A stretch of DNA of 64,000 nt from Prostheceraeus crozeri (taxonomy: Eukaryota > Platyhelminthes > Polycladida > Euryleptidae), in contig CAJQUW010007851.1 of assembly GCA_907163375.1 (NCBI GenBank), positions 1 to 64,000 of the forward strand, read 5' to 3'. Position 1 is the first letter of the stretch, and the number at the start of each line of letters is the position of its first letter. The translations under genes were made by a program, and so were the position numbers. The notes beneath the pieces were generated by a model. The model saw only the letters and a list, made by a program, of their open reading frames with translations. It searched no databases and had not been told where the DNA came from. This document shows positions 36,999 to 45,075 of the stretch, piece after piece.

Positions 36999-37203
36999 TC
37001 ATCCTTAACTTAGTATTTTGATGTTGATTTCTGTAGATAAACATTGTTGTTTTATGTATCGCATGAGATTGTTTTTTCCTTGTGAATATGTGTCCACATC
37101 TGTACATTCCCCATGTGATGAATTTTCCACTGAAAGACATTTTTCCTATCCCTGTATATTTCCACCCTTCACGAAGTAAAAAGACTTTTTGTATATAACA
37201 ATG

Positions 37204-37288
37204 TTTATTGAAGTGCGCTCATGTATATATTTTCAGTGGATGTTGTATAAAGTCTATTGCTTCACATTCATGTACATATTTCAATAAA
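37204..37288. terminator. Overlapping convergent poly(A) signals
   Basis: AATAAA on the plus strand at 37283-37288 would end the polymerase transcript. AATAAA on the minus strand at 37204-37209 would end that of the 37304-38824 gene. The two transcripts would therefore overlap tail to tail by about 80 bases. Confidence 0.55.
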
Positions 37289-37303
37289 CATATCACAATG
37301 ACT

Positions 37304-38824
37304 TCACTTTGTTTTCCGAAACACTAACGTTATGAGGGATTTAGTATCTTTCACATGGATGCACTCTTGTAAACCATTGGTAATTTTGATAGCAATAGAG
37401 GGTATAGTTTGTTTGACGACGGGATGATAGAAAATAGATTCAAACATCTTCTCGACTATTCCATATGAAGCGTCTTTATCATGAATGAAATCACGTAAAA
37501 TGTATTCTTTTTTCTCACCAACAGAAATAGGTAGAATCAAATCACTTTGAATGTAAAGGTGCTGTTCATGTTTATCAAGTGTCATTGGTGTTTCTATACC
37601 AATCGTATGCGCAGCAGCAAACACAGTTTGTAGCATTGAAAAACCAAAGAGTTTTTTCAAATTTTTACTCAATTGACATTGAATGTCATCACCCAGTTTC
37701 AGAACAACGCGTTGATTTTCAATTGAAAACGAAATGTGGTGTGTCTTTACATCATATTTACTTTTCATCACATGCTTCAACTTCTGTTGTATATAAGGAT
37801 TTACTACATGAATGAAGCTTTCAACTGTATGATATAGACGCGGCATTATATTGATAGCAACTTTAGATTCTTCATAAGACTGGTAAATTTTCTTGATGCG
37901 ATCGCCATAGATGTCCACCCACCATTCATCATTAACTGAATCAGCTTTAGTGTGATATTCATGAGAAGCATACACCACACCGCTTCCAATAATAGGTGTA
38001 TAATGTCTTACAAAATGACGCAAGGTTGGAGAGAAATAAACTGTAAGTTTGTCATTATATTTCTGAATAACCAACTTATTTTTGTCCGCCATAATTTTTT
38101 CTCCATACTTCTTACCCACAGTCTCATTCCATCGTTTTACTAATTCAATAAGTGATAAAGGTTGAACACCACGCTTTTTCAAAATGATGCGTTCTTCGCA
38201 TTCTACAACATCTTCATCAAATATTTTAAATCTATAATGAAATTTGTTGATTCGATTTGAATAAACTTTTCTAACATTTGCAGTAGCAATTGACGTTAGA
38301 TGTAGTCCATGGCCAAAACCAAGATGCGGATAGAATTCACTATCCAACCTCAGCGTAAGACCTTTAGTAAAAGAATGAAAGCGGAGGAACTGTCTCCCAC
38401 TCCAATGATAGATAGTAAACTCATAAGCTTTCTGATTTTTATTCTTCATGATGGAAGTATTACCACTGTTGAATGCCTTAATAATTTTCTCATTCCCAAA
38501 TGGCTCATAAGAATCTGATTTTATCTGAATCCATTCATAGTTCCATTTTCCATCTGATGTTAAATTGTATGGGAACTGGAATGCATTATTCATCATTATT
38601 CCATCATGGGTGCGAGGAGTCAATATCATTTCTTCCAAATCATTCACATTCTGAATATTGCTATCATAGCAAATACTAGAAACGCCAACCTCCCATTCAC
38701 CTTCTAAATGCAGTGGCCGATTTAATTCTACTCGATAGTCTGATGGTTTATTTTTGGGAAATTTATTCATAGAAGCATTACTGGGCAAGTAGATTAAAAA
38801 CGAGTCCTTATTTTCACTTTCCAT
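37304..38824 (-). CDS. Polinton structural-type protein, paralogue 1
   Basis: About 506 residues; the start at 38824 (MESENKDSFLIYLPSNASM) is preferred to an ATG ten codons upstream because it aligns with the start of the next gene. The N-terminal pattern (SNASMNKFPKN, LHLEGEWEVGVSSI) is one I recall as common in invertebrate Polinton proteins without an assigned function. Similar segments occur in the neighbouring 40261-38864 product: WEVGV, LRHFVRH/FLRHR, PRLYHTV/PRIITSV, LFGF/ILGF. The two therefore arose by duplication. The Beta-rich look and position between polymerase and capsid genes suggest a virion or attachment component, but this is inference. Confidence 0.7.
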   Translation of the reverse strand: MESENKDSFLIYLPSNASMNKFPKNKPSDYRVELNRPLHLEGEWEVGVSSICYDSNIQNVNDLEEMILTPRTHDGIMMNNAFQFPYNLTSDGKWNYEWIQIKSDSYEPFGNEKIIKAFNSGNTSIMKNKNQKAYEFTIYHWSGRQFLRFHSFTKGLTLRLDSEFYPHLGFGHGLHLTSIATANVRKVYSNRINKFHYRFKIFDEDVVECEERIILKKRGVQPLSLIELVKRWNETVGKKYGEKIMADKNKLVIQKYNDKLTVYFSPTLRHFVRHYTPIIGSGVVYASHEYHTKADSVNDEWWVDIYGDRIKKIYQSYEESKVAINIMPRLYHTVESFIHVVNPYIQQKLKHVMKSKYDVKTHHISFSIENQRVVLKLGDDIQCQLSKNLKKLFGFSMLQTVFAAAHTIGIETPMTLDKHEQHLYIQSDLILPISVGEKKEYILRDFIHDKDASYGIVEKMFESIFYHPVVKQTIPSIAIKITNGLQECIHVKDTKSLITLVFRKTK

Positions 38825-38863
38825 ATTATTCACATTGGAAAAATATAATAGCATACTTTTGCA

Positions 38864-40261
38864 TTAACTCTTCATTCGGAAATGGAGTGTAATACTTGTC
38901 ACAGCATCTTTATGAAAAGGAATCAACGCACCAGCATCATCATAAATGGCAATATCAATTTGTGGGATGTAGTTTGATTTCAGCTTTGTATAATGCACTT
39001 TCTTGAAAGTATGCTCAGATAAAATACTGCAGCTTTTTGGCTGGTATGGTATCATTGCTAGCAATGGAGCTTCAACATCTCCCACACGTACATCTTCACC
39101 AATATTGGAATATATCTGAAAATAGTTAATACGACGCGATAGCGACATGTCTGCGCTAGCTTTGGTTACAGTACCACTTTTAAAGATATTTTGATCAAAA
39201 CCCAAAATGTCCATTAGAGTTTTATCCATAATTAGTTCAATACCTTTTCCATTTATAGTGAGAGACAAAGTACCTTCTTTTTCAGAAAATGAAATATGTT
39301 GCTCATTAATCACTTCATTTAAATAATCTACAACCAATTTAACTGAAGTAATAATGCGAGGCATCAACACTCTTGTTTCATGTAAGAAACCACCAAAAGG
39401 CTCTACACACTTTCTGTATAAAGATACGGCCCATTCTGTATCAAATTGATTTGGCCTTTCACATGGTAAATGTTGCATATCAGATTTTCCATGAACAGCT
39501 GCAGAACGATGTCGTAAGAACTGATGAAAATCTTTTGAACAAACTAATACTAGATCATCATCATTTAATTTGCTTATTGCAATATGATTAGATGATTTGA
39601 TATAAGTCAATGTTGCCACTTGTTTACCATCAACTCGAAGGAGATAATTAAATTTCTTCAATAATGTTTCAGGAGTCATGTTTGTCTTTCTTGGCTTAAT
39701 CACAATCTTCTTCACCAACGTCTTCTCATTTCTTGGAATAAGATCTACATAATAAGCTTCCTCTCGATATATTAACTGTTTATGACCACTTATGTGGTAA
39801 TTAACGTTAAAATTATCATAGCTTGTTAAGGCGCTAGCGAGGTAGCCTAAATCATTTCTTAAACTTGGACTTAAACCAACAATCCAATCTTTCTCAACTA
39901 CATGATGTACATAATTATAATCATCATTGTCCGGAGTAAATTGGACAATATGTTTACACGCTTTATTCAAGAAATCATATATAAACTTTTTACATGATAA
40001 GAGATCTTTCTTTGACCACTGTGGAATGTATACTCGGCACCCCTTTTCACATTGATAAGCAGCTGTACGCCTCATATTAATAGTCATCACCTCATGATCA
40101 AAAGTATAGACACAGTTGCTATAAACAAGTTGAGTGACACCCACTTCCCAATTTCCATTTAGCTGTTGTACATGATCAATGGGAGTAGAAAAGAGTGCAG
40201 CTCGATTACTAGTAAATCTCTTTGTAGCCGCATTGCTAAGCAAAATATGATAAAACGACAT
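38864..40261 (-). CDS. Polinton structural-type protein, paralogue 2
   Basis: About 465 residues, starting MSFYHILLSNAATKRF at 40261. It shares its layout with the gene immediately downstream (37304-38824), from which it is separated by only 39 bases: a short N-terminal strand with LLSNAAT/LPSNASM, a WEVGV block near residue 45, and C-terminal ISFSEKEGTLSLTINGKG against ISFSIENQRVVLKLGDD. It diverges from the PC4-like gene at 40297 with only about 35 bases between the starts, so promoters must lie inside the neighbouring coding sequence. The function is not established. Paralogous pairs suggest two related subunits of one structure. Confidence 0.7.
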   Translation of the reverse strand: MSFYHILLSNAATKRFTSNRAALFSTPIDHVQQLNGNWEVGVTQLVYSNCVYTFDHEVMTINMRRTAAYQCEKGCRVYIPQWSKKDLLSCKKFIYDFLNKACKHIVQFTPDNDDYNYVHHVVEKDWIVGLSPSLRNDLGYLASALTSYDNFNVNYHISGHKQLIYREEAYYVDLIPRNEKTLVKKIVIKPRKTNMTPETLLKKFNYLLRVDGKQVATLTYIKSSNHIAISKLNDDDLVLVCSKDFHQFLRHRSAAVHGKSDMQHLPCERPNQFDTEWAVSLYRKCVEPFGGFLHETRVLMPRIITSVKLVVDYLNEVINEQHISFSEKEGTLSLTINGKGIELIMDKTLMDILGFDQNIFKSGTVTKASADMSLSRRINYFQIYSNIGEDVRVGDVEAPLLAMIPYQPKSCSILSEHTFKKVHYTKLKSNYIPQIDIAIYDDAGALIPFHKDAVTSITLHFRMKS

Positions 40262-40296
40262 TTTTATATTGCTAATCTGCAACTTTGCATAACATC

Positions 40297-40653
40297 ATGA
40301 AGACTTGGATTTTGGACTCTCTACAATATATCAGAGTTGATCGTGATGGAAACGTACATTTCAAAAATTCTCATGGTCATACATCAAGAGGAATTACATT
40401 AACATGGCGACAATTTGTCAACCTCAATGATATCATGAGGGATTTGGAATATTTTGAAACATTAAGATTCATCTCCTTGGGTGATCAAGTTTGGCTTCAA
40501 CATTACAGAAATGAAATTCAAATCTACCATTCTCATTCCGCAAACTGTTTCTCATTTCGCAAATACAATTGGGAGAAGTATAGAAGATACATACATCGCT
40601 CCATCATGACATTTATTCGTCGTGAGTTCATCGCCCTACTATGCAAATCTTAA
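40297..40653 (+). CDS. PC4-like small protein, copy 1
   Basis: About 118 residues. The segment LDSLQYIRVDRDGNVHF, then RGITLTWRQFVNLNDIMRDL, follows the pattern of the PC4 transcription cofactor / single-stranded-DNA-binding domain (strand-rich start, then KGISLTLEQW-type helix). The start at 40297 (MKTWILDSL) is chosen because it aligns with MSWKLDSL of the next gene. It is a tandem duplicate of the first half of 40676-41326. PC4 proteins help activators and the TATA complex at promoters and bind melted DNA; here the assignment rests on pattern similarity only. It stands directly upstream of the second copy and the TBP-like gene on the same strand. Confidence 0.5.
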   Translation: MKTWILDSLQYIRVDRDGNVHFKNSHGHTSRGITLTWRQFVNLNDIMRDLEYFETLRFISLGDQVWLQHYRNEIQIYHSHSANCFSFRKYNWEKYRRYIHRSIMTFIRREFIALLCKS

Positions 40654-40675
40654 TCAGACATGACTACCACACATC

Positions 40676-41326
40676 ATGAGTTGGAAATTAGATTCCCTAC
40701 AACGTATTGAAACGGATCATGATCGAAACGTCTATTTCAAAGATTCAACTGGAAATGTGAGAAGAGAGTTTGCTTTATCTTATCGTCATTTTCAATCTCT
40801 ACATCATATCATGAAGGACTTGAAATACTTCTATATGAAAAGACATTCACGTATTGGAAATCGCATCTGGCTGCGCGTCAACAATCGGCGAATTCAACTC
40901 TATCATTCCCAACTTCATACTAACTTCACATTTCATCAAGGTAGTTGGGAAAAGTATAAAAGGAAGGTACATCGCTCAATTTACTCATTCTTTCATCATG
41001 AAGCGCCATCGCTACACCATCGTCAACATTCTCCGTCGCTTCAGACTCTACACCAAAATCGATCTCACAACATTACACCAACAGCTTCCAAACAGCAAGT
41101 ATTACCCGGGCCGTCCTCAAATGTTAGTGGTGAAGATAAACAATTCACGAAATCTTCAACTCTTCCCAAATGGGACTGTACAGATTCTCGGCGCCCTTTC
41201 TCATTCATCGGCGCAGTCAATGCGCTTAGAGCTACAAAGACTACTACGTCGGATATGGAAGAGGGAGAGGTGTGTGATGTCGAATCTGACTGTGGACAAT
41301 ATGGTGATCTCTACTCAATTGAGTGA
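40676..41326 (+). CDS. PC4-like protein, copy 2, with long C-terminal tail
   Basis: 216 residues. Residues 1-110 repeat the layout of the preceding gene (KLDSLQRIETDHDRNVYF, REFALSYRHFQSLHHIM, SWEKYKRKVHRSIYSF). The remaining ~105 residues are rich in Ser, Thr and Pro and look disordered. This tail lies in DNA that also encodes the N-terminal half of the TBP-like protein in another frame (overlap 40998-41326). Either the tail is a real overlapping sequence, or the open frame is partly a by-product of the TBP-like gene and the folded domain is the only functional part. The gap to copy 1 is 22 bases. Confidence 0.5.
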   Translation: MSWKLDSLQRIETDHDRNVYFKDSTGNVRREFALSYRHFQSLHHIMKDLKYFYMKRHSRIGNRIWLRVNNRRIQLYHSQLHTNFTFHQGSWEKYKRKVHRSIYSFFHHEAPSLHHRQHSPSLQTLHQNRSHNITPTASKQQVLPGPSSNVSGEDKQFTKSSTLPKWDCTDSRRPFSFIGAVNALRATKTTTSDMEEGEVCDVESDCGQYGDLYSIE

Positions 41327-41543
41327 CAGTCTATCATTTTTGAAGATTCGTACCAGCAGTTACAGTTTGTGTTATGAACCCGAACTTTTTCCTGCAGCTC
41401 TCATTAGTTGTTGGTTACCCGTGGATGTGGCAATCTTTCATAATAGTAAAGTGATCATTACTGGACTAAAATCTCATGTACAAGCAAATATGATCCTAGA
41501 CTATCTCATTGAGTATGTACGTACCCAGCGGATTGTAAAATAA
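40998..41543 (+). CDS. TATA-binding-protein-like protein carried by the Polinton
   Basis: 181 residues, the size of the conserved TBP core, made of two repeats. Repeat 1 (about residues 7-87) shows TIVNILRRFRLYTKIDL, SKYYPGRPQMLVVKI and LQLFPNGTVQILGALS. These line up with the cellular TBP pattern IVSTVNLGCKLDL, AEYNPKRFAAVIMRI and LIFSSGKMVCTGAKS. Repeat 2 (about 95-178) contains CYEPELFPAALI and VAIFHNSKVIITGLKS, against SYEPELFPGLIYRM and LLIFVSGKIVLTGAK in cellular TBP. YEPELFP (residues 126-132) is nearly a TBP signature. The role would be TATA recognition in the nucleus. The start at 40998 (MKRHRYTIV) places repeat 1 at the N-terminus. The stop codon overlaps an AATAAA signal (41539-41544). 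It overlaps the PC4-like gene. Confidence 0.8.
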   Translation: MKRHRYTIVNILRRFRLYTKIDLTTLHQQLPNSKYYPGRPQMLVVKINNSRNLQLFPNGTVQILGALSHSSAQSMRLELQRLLRRIWKRERCVMSNLTVDNMVISTQLSDSLSFLKIRTSSYSLCYEPELFPAALISCWLPVDVAIFHNSKVIITGLKSHVQANMILDYLIEYVRTQRIVK

Positions 41544-41569
41544 AAAACAATTTTTCCAACATGATGTTT

Positions 41570-42031
41570 TTATTTCAAATCATGATAGAACTTACAAATC
41601 ATTTTTTCATTAGAGGATGGATTACATGAAAAGTTTTGAATAATAGATGCAAATCGAGATACATGTAAACGTTTTAAGATGAAGTACAGTACAAAAGCAC
41701 CACACGTTGATGAAAGTGGATGTTGTAGTATGCGTTCATTTCGCTGATATTGACGCGTATGTTTTCTCAACCACTGCTGTGTTGGTATATTTGGAGGTTG
41801 AGCAAGAGAGTCAAATAGTTCACCACGTCGGTCTTCTCCAATAAAGATCGCTTTCCAATGCTCACCGCCTAAATTCTGTGAATGAGTGTTTAGCACAATA
41901 AAGATGGGATAGTGATTTACTGCAGGTGGTAAGGTATCGAGTGAATAGACATTATCGAAAGCTTTCAACGTCGCTTCGTCTGCATTACGCTGCACTTTAG
42001 TCTTAATATCGTCAGCAGTCAACCAACTCAT
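41570..42031 (-). CDS. Adenain-like cysteine protease (Polinton PRO)
   Basis: 153 residues, a maturation protease of the adenovirus endopeptidase family (C5-like). The catalytic residues are visible in order: His58 in GGEHWKAIF, Asp74 in ELFDSLAQPP, Gln103 in ILQHPLSSTC, and Cys110 in SSTCGAFVLYF. In related viruses it cleaves virion proteins at Gly-Gly-type sites, and such sites occur in the basic proteins encoded at 43311-43766 and 46414-46770. Its start codon overlaps the stop of the capsid gene by one base. It is the last gene of the minus-strand block, and its stop overlaps an AATAAA signal (41569-41574). Confidence 0.9.
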   Translation of the reverse strand: MSWLTADDIKTKVQRNADEATLKAFDNVYSLDTLPPAVNHYPIFIVLNTHSQNLGGEHWKAIFIGEDRRGELFDSLAQPPNIPTQQWLRKHTRQYQRNERILQHPLSSTCGAFVLYFILKRLHVSRFASIIQNFSCNPSSNEKMICKFYHDLK

Positions 42032-43308
42032 TAACGATTATACTGAAGAATCACGTCACGATACTTTGTAATTTCAATATTTGAATCGAAGACTGCATAA
42101 ATTAATACATTGATCGTCTCAGGTAGTGTTCTTTTGAACGTCAAATCCAAACGAATATTATGAGGCACGTTCGCTTGACGATAGGGTGCACTAATATCGC
42201 TGTCAGCAGTCAAATCAAATGCATAAATAGTATATCCACTCTTAAACTCTTTCATAGTCAGTCCGTTGGTGTCATCCGTATTGTAAAAGCCAAAAACATC
42301 CATAAAATCAACATAACTGCGCATAAATTGATCCGAAGCAAAATCTGGTTTGTAGGGTGGACCAGGATGACTCACACCATTTACACGTAAAGCAATTTCA
42401 CTTAACTGATTGTGTTTAAAATTGAAAGGATTCTTCTTTATATTACCATTAAATGCATCATTTTCAACCATTGCCACCATGAGGAGCTTCGGTGCTTCCG
42501 ATGGAAAGAGGCCATCTTTCATGAAACTCTTTTGATCTTTCGGAATTGTAAAGGTGAGAAGCTTTGTATGCTGAATGGGGTAAATGGCATTTTGGCGGTT
42601 AAGGCCTTCAGCATGCCCTCTAATGACACTTGGATTCGGTACTACTCGACGAATGTAAAGTGCAATATCTTCCACATGAATTCTAAAATTGTCAACTTTA
42701 GCAAATGCATTCAGCGCAAATTCAGGCTTATTCAATGTCAGCTTGAGTCGCATGCTGGTATTACACAGTAAAAACTTTGACTGTCTAAAGAAGTCTAAAT
42801 TCAGCGGACCATATAGCTGACATACTCTACTATCTTTAATCATAGCAGATCGCTTTACAAAGCCACTGTTTGTTTCAACATCAAATTTTCCTGCTTCATC
42901 TCTGTACCATCCCATGGCTTCCATATGACTTTTTTGTGCTGCTGGATGAAACTGTGATACATGATTGAAATATGATTTATAGGGATAATCGCTTTGACCA
43001 CCTTCCACCTGCTGCTCTCCAATCGTTAGAGAAACATCACGAAGTAATGTAGTCAATGGTAAATTGTTCAGTCCAACTTTATGTGCATCGTCAATAGCAG
43101 TTCCATCTGCTTGCTGAATTCTAAACCTCAAATCAAGCATCGCATAACTCAAATCTATATAGTCATCACTACCACCAGGAATAACAAATTCAATGGGGCC
43201 AGCATTCTCAGCTGTTCGAGGATGATAATCTACAATACTTGAACTAAGAATATCTGTCTGTATGGCTTGTTGATCGAACAAACAAAAACCGGAAGTTTTA
43301 CACTCCAT
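42031..43308 (-). CDS. Candidate double jelly-roll major capsid protein
   Basis: 425 residues. The start (QQAIQTDILSSSIVDYHPRT, then GPIEFVIPGGSDDYIDL) and the end (APYRQANVPHNIRLDLTFKR, LPETINVLIYAVFDSNIEI) match the Polinton proteins often annotated after C. elegans F54H12.2, which are regarded as capsid proteins. Length and beta-rich composition fit a double jelly roll. Its place directly upstream of the protease and beside the basic core-type gene (43311-43766) is usual for Polinton morphogenesis genes. The assignment to major rather than minor capsid protein rests on size and on the family as I remember it. Confidence 0.75.
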   Translation of the reverse strand: MECKTSGFCLFDQQAIQTDILSSSIVDYHPRTAENAGPIEFVIPGGSDDYIDLSYAMLDLRFRIQQADGTAIDDAHKVGLNNLPLTTLLRDVSLTIGEQQVEGGQSDYPYKSYFNHVSQFHPAAQKSHMEAMGWYRDEAGKFDVETNSGFVKRSAMIKDSRVCQLYGPLNLDFFRQSKFLLCNTSMRLKLTLNKPEFALNAFAKVDNFRIHVEDIALYIRRVVPNPSVIRGHAEGLNRQNAIYPIQHTKLLTFTIPKDQKSFMKDGLFPSEAPKLLMVAMVENDAFNGNIKKNPFNFKHNQLSEIALRVNGVSHPGPPYKPDFASDQFMRSYVDFMDVFGFYNTDDTNGLTMKEFKSGYTIYAFDLTADSDISAPYRQANVPHNIRLDLTFKRTLPETINVLIYAVFDSNIEITKYRDVILQYNR

Positions 43309-43310
43309 GA

Positions 43311-43766
43311 TTAGAAGTTATAGCAGCGTCGTCGTTTAGCGCCTGATGAATGATTAGAGCCTCTGCGACGTTTGCGTGAATGCCTTTTGACTGAAGATCG
43401 CACCTTACCAGCTCCGCGATGTTTCCTCCTTCCTTTATTCATTCGTTTAGGTGATTTCTTTCCTTGAGTAACACCAGCAATGGTCTGCTTCAATGTTTTT
43501 AAACCGCGTTCCTTCCCACAATTCAACAAACTGCTCTTAAAACTTCTACCTCTGGAAAGATCACTAGCAACATCACCAGCAAAGCCAACGGCATTACTTA
43601 AAACATTTCGTTTTAAAGATCTACCGACATTGGATATGAGAGGTGCTACAACAGATTTCAGTGCACCAAGTATGCTACCTCCACGTTGGCGGCGAGCGCC
43701 GATGTAAATTTGTCCTCCGCCACTTACATAGGAGGGTCGTGAATAAAATGAGGCAGTTGGATTCAT
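43311..43766 (-). CDS. Basic Gly-Gly-motif virion-type protein
   Basis: 151 residues. The N-terminal part has SGGGQIYIGARRQRGGSILG, two Gly-Gly sites of the kind cut by adenain-like proteases. A hydrophobic/amphipathic segment (LGALKSVVAPLISNVGRSL) follows. The C-terminal half is extremely basic (KKSPKRMNKGRRKHRGAGK, KRHSRKRRRGS). By analogy with adenovirus pVI/pX-type proteins it could be a DNA-binding core or membrane-active virion component released by the protease. It lies two bases from the capsid gene. Confidence 0.65.
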   Translation of the reverse strand: MNPTASFYSRPSYVSGGGQIYIGARRQRGGSILGALKSVVAPLISNVGRSLKRNVLSNAVGFAGDVASDLSRGRSFKSSLLNCGKERGLKTLKQTIAGVTQGKKSPKRMNKGRRKHRGAGKVRSSVKRHSRKRRRGSNHSSGAKRRRCYNF

Positions 43767-43807
43767 AGCTCAAACCCTAAACATTGTTAGTTACAACTTT
43801 GCATGAA

Positions 43808-44896
43808 TCACTGTCGATCACTTAGATGAAAGATGTCGGCACGACGCATCCAAGAGTTCATACTTGAAGGATAACCAGTCCATTTAACAAGACACCATTC
43901 TTCACCTTGCCGTTTTTTACATCGAATGATTTTCTCTACCAAATATGCTTCACTTTCAGTGACTACCTCAATCTCATCGCGGTAAAAGCTACCCTCAATT
44001 TCTTCATTATCGTAATCTTTCAACTTGTAGGTGGTCGGAGAGTCTTTTTGATTAATCCTTGATACTGTAAATACCTCCTCTGTCCAATTCGGGAGGTACC
44101 CTTTAGCAAAAACACTTTTCACTTTTGAGATACGAACTTTATCGCCAATTTTCACATCACTTTTCACATGAGTGCGTTTACGTTGGAATGATTCGCGAAC
44201 TTTATCTACATTGTCAGCATTTACATCTGCTGGTCTGAGTCCAATAGAACGATGGATAGAGTGATTGTAGGCATGGAGTGTATCTTGTAGAACCTTTGTC
44301 CAATTTTGTGTCAAGTTGGCAGTAAAATGTCGCCACAAGCGATTTTTTAATGTGCGATTAAAACGTTCAACGAGTGCAGCTTTATAAGCGCTCTTTACAC
44401 TAAACAACTCAATGTCATGCCTCTCAAATAATCTTGTCACATGCTGATTTTCAAACTCTTTTCCTTGATCACTCTGAATTCTTTTTGGAATGCGACCTTC
44501 TCGAAAAATTGTTTGGAATGCTTTTGCTACTCCTTTCCCTTCTTTAGTTTTTAAAGGTTGAGCCCACGCATAACGCGAGAAAATATCAATGACGGTTAAA
44601 ATAAAATTATTGCCCGAGTTATGTTTTGAAATGGAGGCAACATCACACAAATCTGCTTGCCACTGTTCATCGATGTCATGAACAATATAATGGCGGGTGC
44701 GGTACTTCTTTTTCGCTTGTTTGTGGAGTGTATAGGTAGCCTGACCCTTTAACCATCGTTTCACTTGTGATTGTGGAAGACCACTCGCTTTTGATAATTT
44801 CTTGATAGATGCAAATCCTGCCGGATGTTTTACATCATAATAGATTGACTTCAAACGTTCAGTCGATGACGGCTGACTCTTTTTCCTCCTTCTCAT
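43808..44896 (-). CDS. Retroviral-type integrase with chromodomain (Polinton INT)
   Basis: From the ATG at 44896 (MRRRKKSQPSSTERLK) it has about 362 residues; an ATG 44 codons upstream (45028) would overlap the Cys-rich frame and is less likely. A small N-terminal helical region is followed by the rve catalytic core with EQWQADLCDV (first Asp), IQSDQGKEF (second Asp) and AALVERFNRTLKNRLW (Glu). Further on come an SH3-like segment (KIGDKVRISKVKSVFAKGYL) and a C-terminal chromodomain (YLVEKIIRCKKRQGEEWCL, VKWTGYPSSMNSW). The chromodomain is typical of many Polinton integrases and would guide insertion to marked chromatin. The 6-base target duplication of this copy fits its activity. Confidence 0.93.
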   Translation of the reverse strand: MRRRKKSQPSSTERLKSIYYDVKHPAGFASIKKLSKASGLPQSQVKRWLKGQATYTLHKQAKKKYRTRHYIVHDIDEQWQADLCDVASISKHNSGNNFILTVIDIFSRYAWAQPLKTKEGKGVAKAFQTIFREGRIPKRIQSDQGKEFENQHVTRLFERHDIELFSVKSAYKAALVERFNRTLKNRLWRHFTANLTQNWTKVLQDTLHAYNHSIHRSIGLRPADVNADNVDKVRESFQRKRTHVKSDVKIGDKVRISKVKSVFAKGYLPNWTEEVFTVSRINQKDSPTTYKLKDYDNEEIEGSFYRDEIEVVTESEAYLVEKIIRCKKRQGEEWCLVKWTGYPSSMNSWMRRADIFHLSDRQ

Positions 44897-45074
44897 CTTT
44901 TTGTTTTCTTGCCTTTCTACATTTACAACAACTGCAGCATTTAGCTTTAGCGGTTTTGCGACCGTGTTCACATTGCTTAGGGGTTTCATTATGAGAGCTG
45001 GCGCAGCAAGTGCAAGTGACAACGACATTCACCTCTGGCGGCTCATTACATGGTAAGCAACACATCTGCTTCAT
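44859..45074 (-). CDS. Small cysteine-rich protein, 71 residues
   Basis: Twelve cysteines in 71 residues occur in clusters (MKQMCCLPCNEPPEV, VVTCTCCASS, KAKCCSCCKCRK), followed by a Lys/Glu-rich tail. The ATG at 45074 stands one base after the stop of the upstream gene (45076), the same tight spacing as between other genes of this block, and the frame ends shortly inside the integrase frame. This packing argues that it is a real gene and not chance. Metal binding is likely; the function is unknown. Confidence 0.45.
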   Translation of the reverse strand: MKQMCCLPCNEPPEVNVVVTCTCCASSHNETPKQCEHGRKTAKAKCCSCCKCRKARKQKDEKEEKESAVID

Positions 45075-45075
45075 A

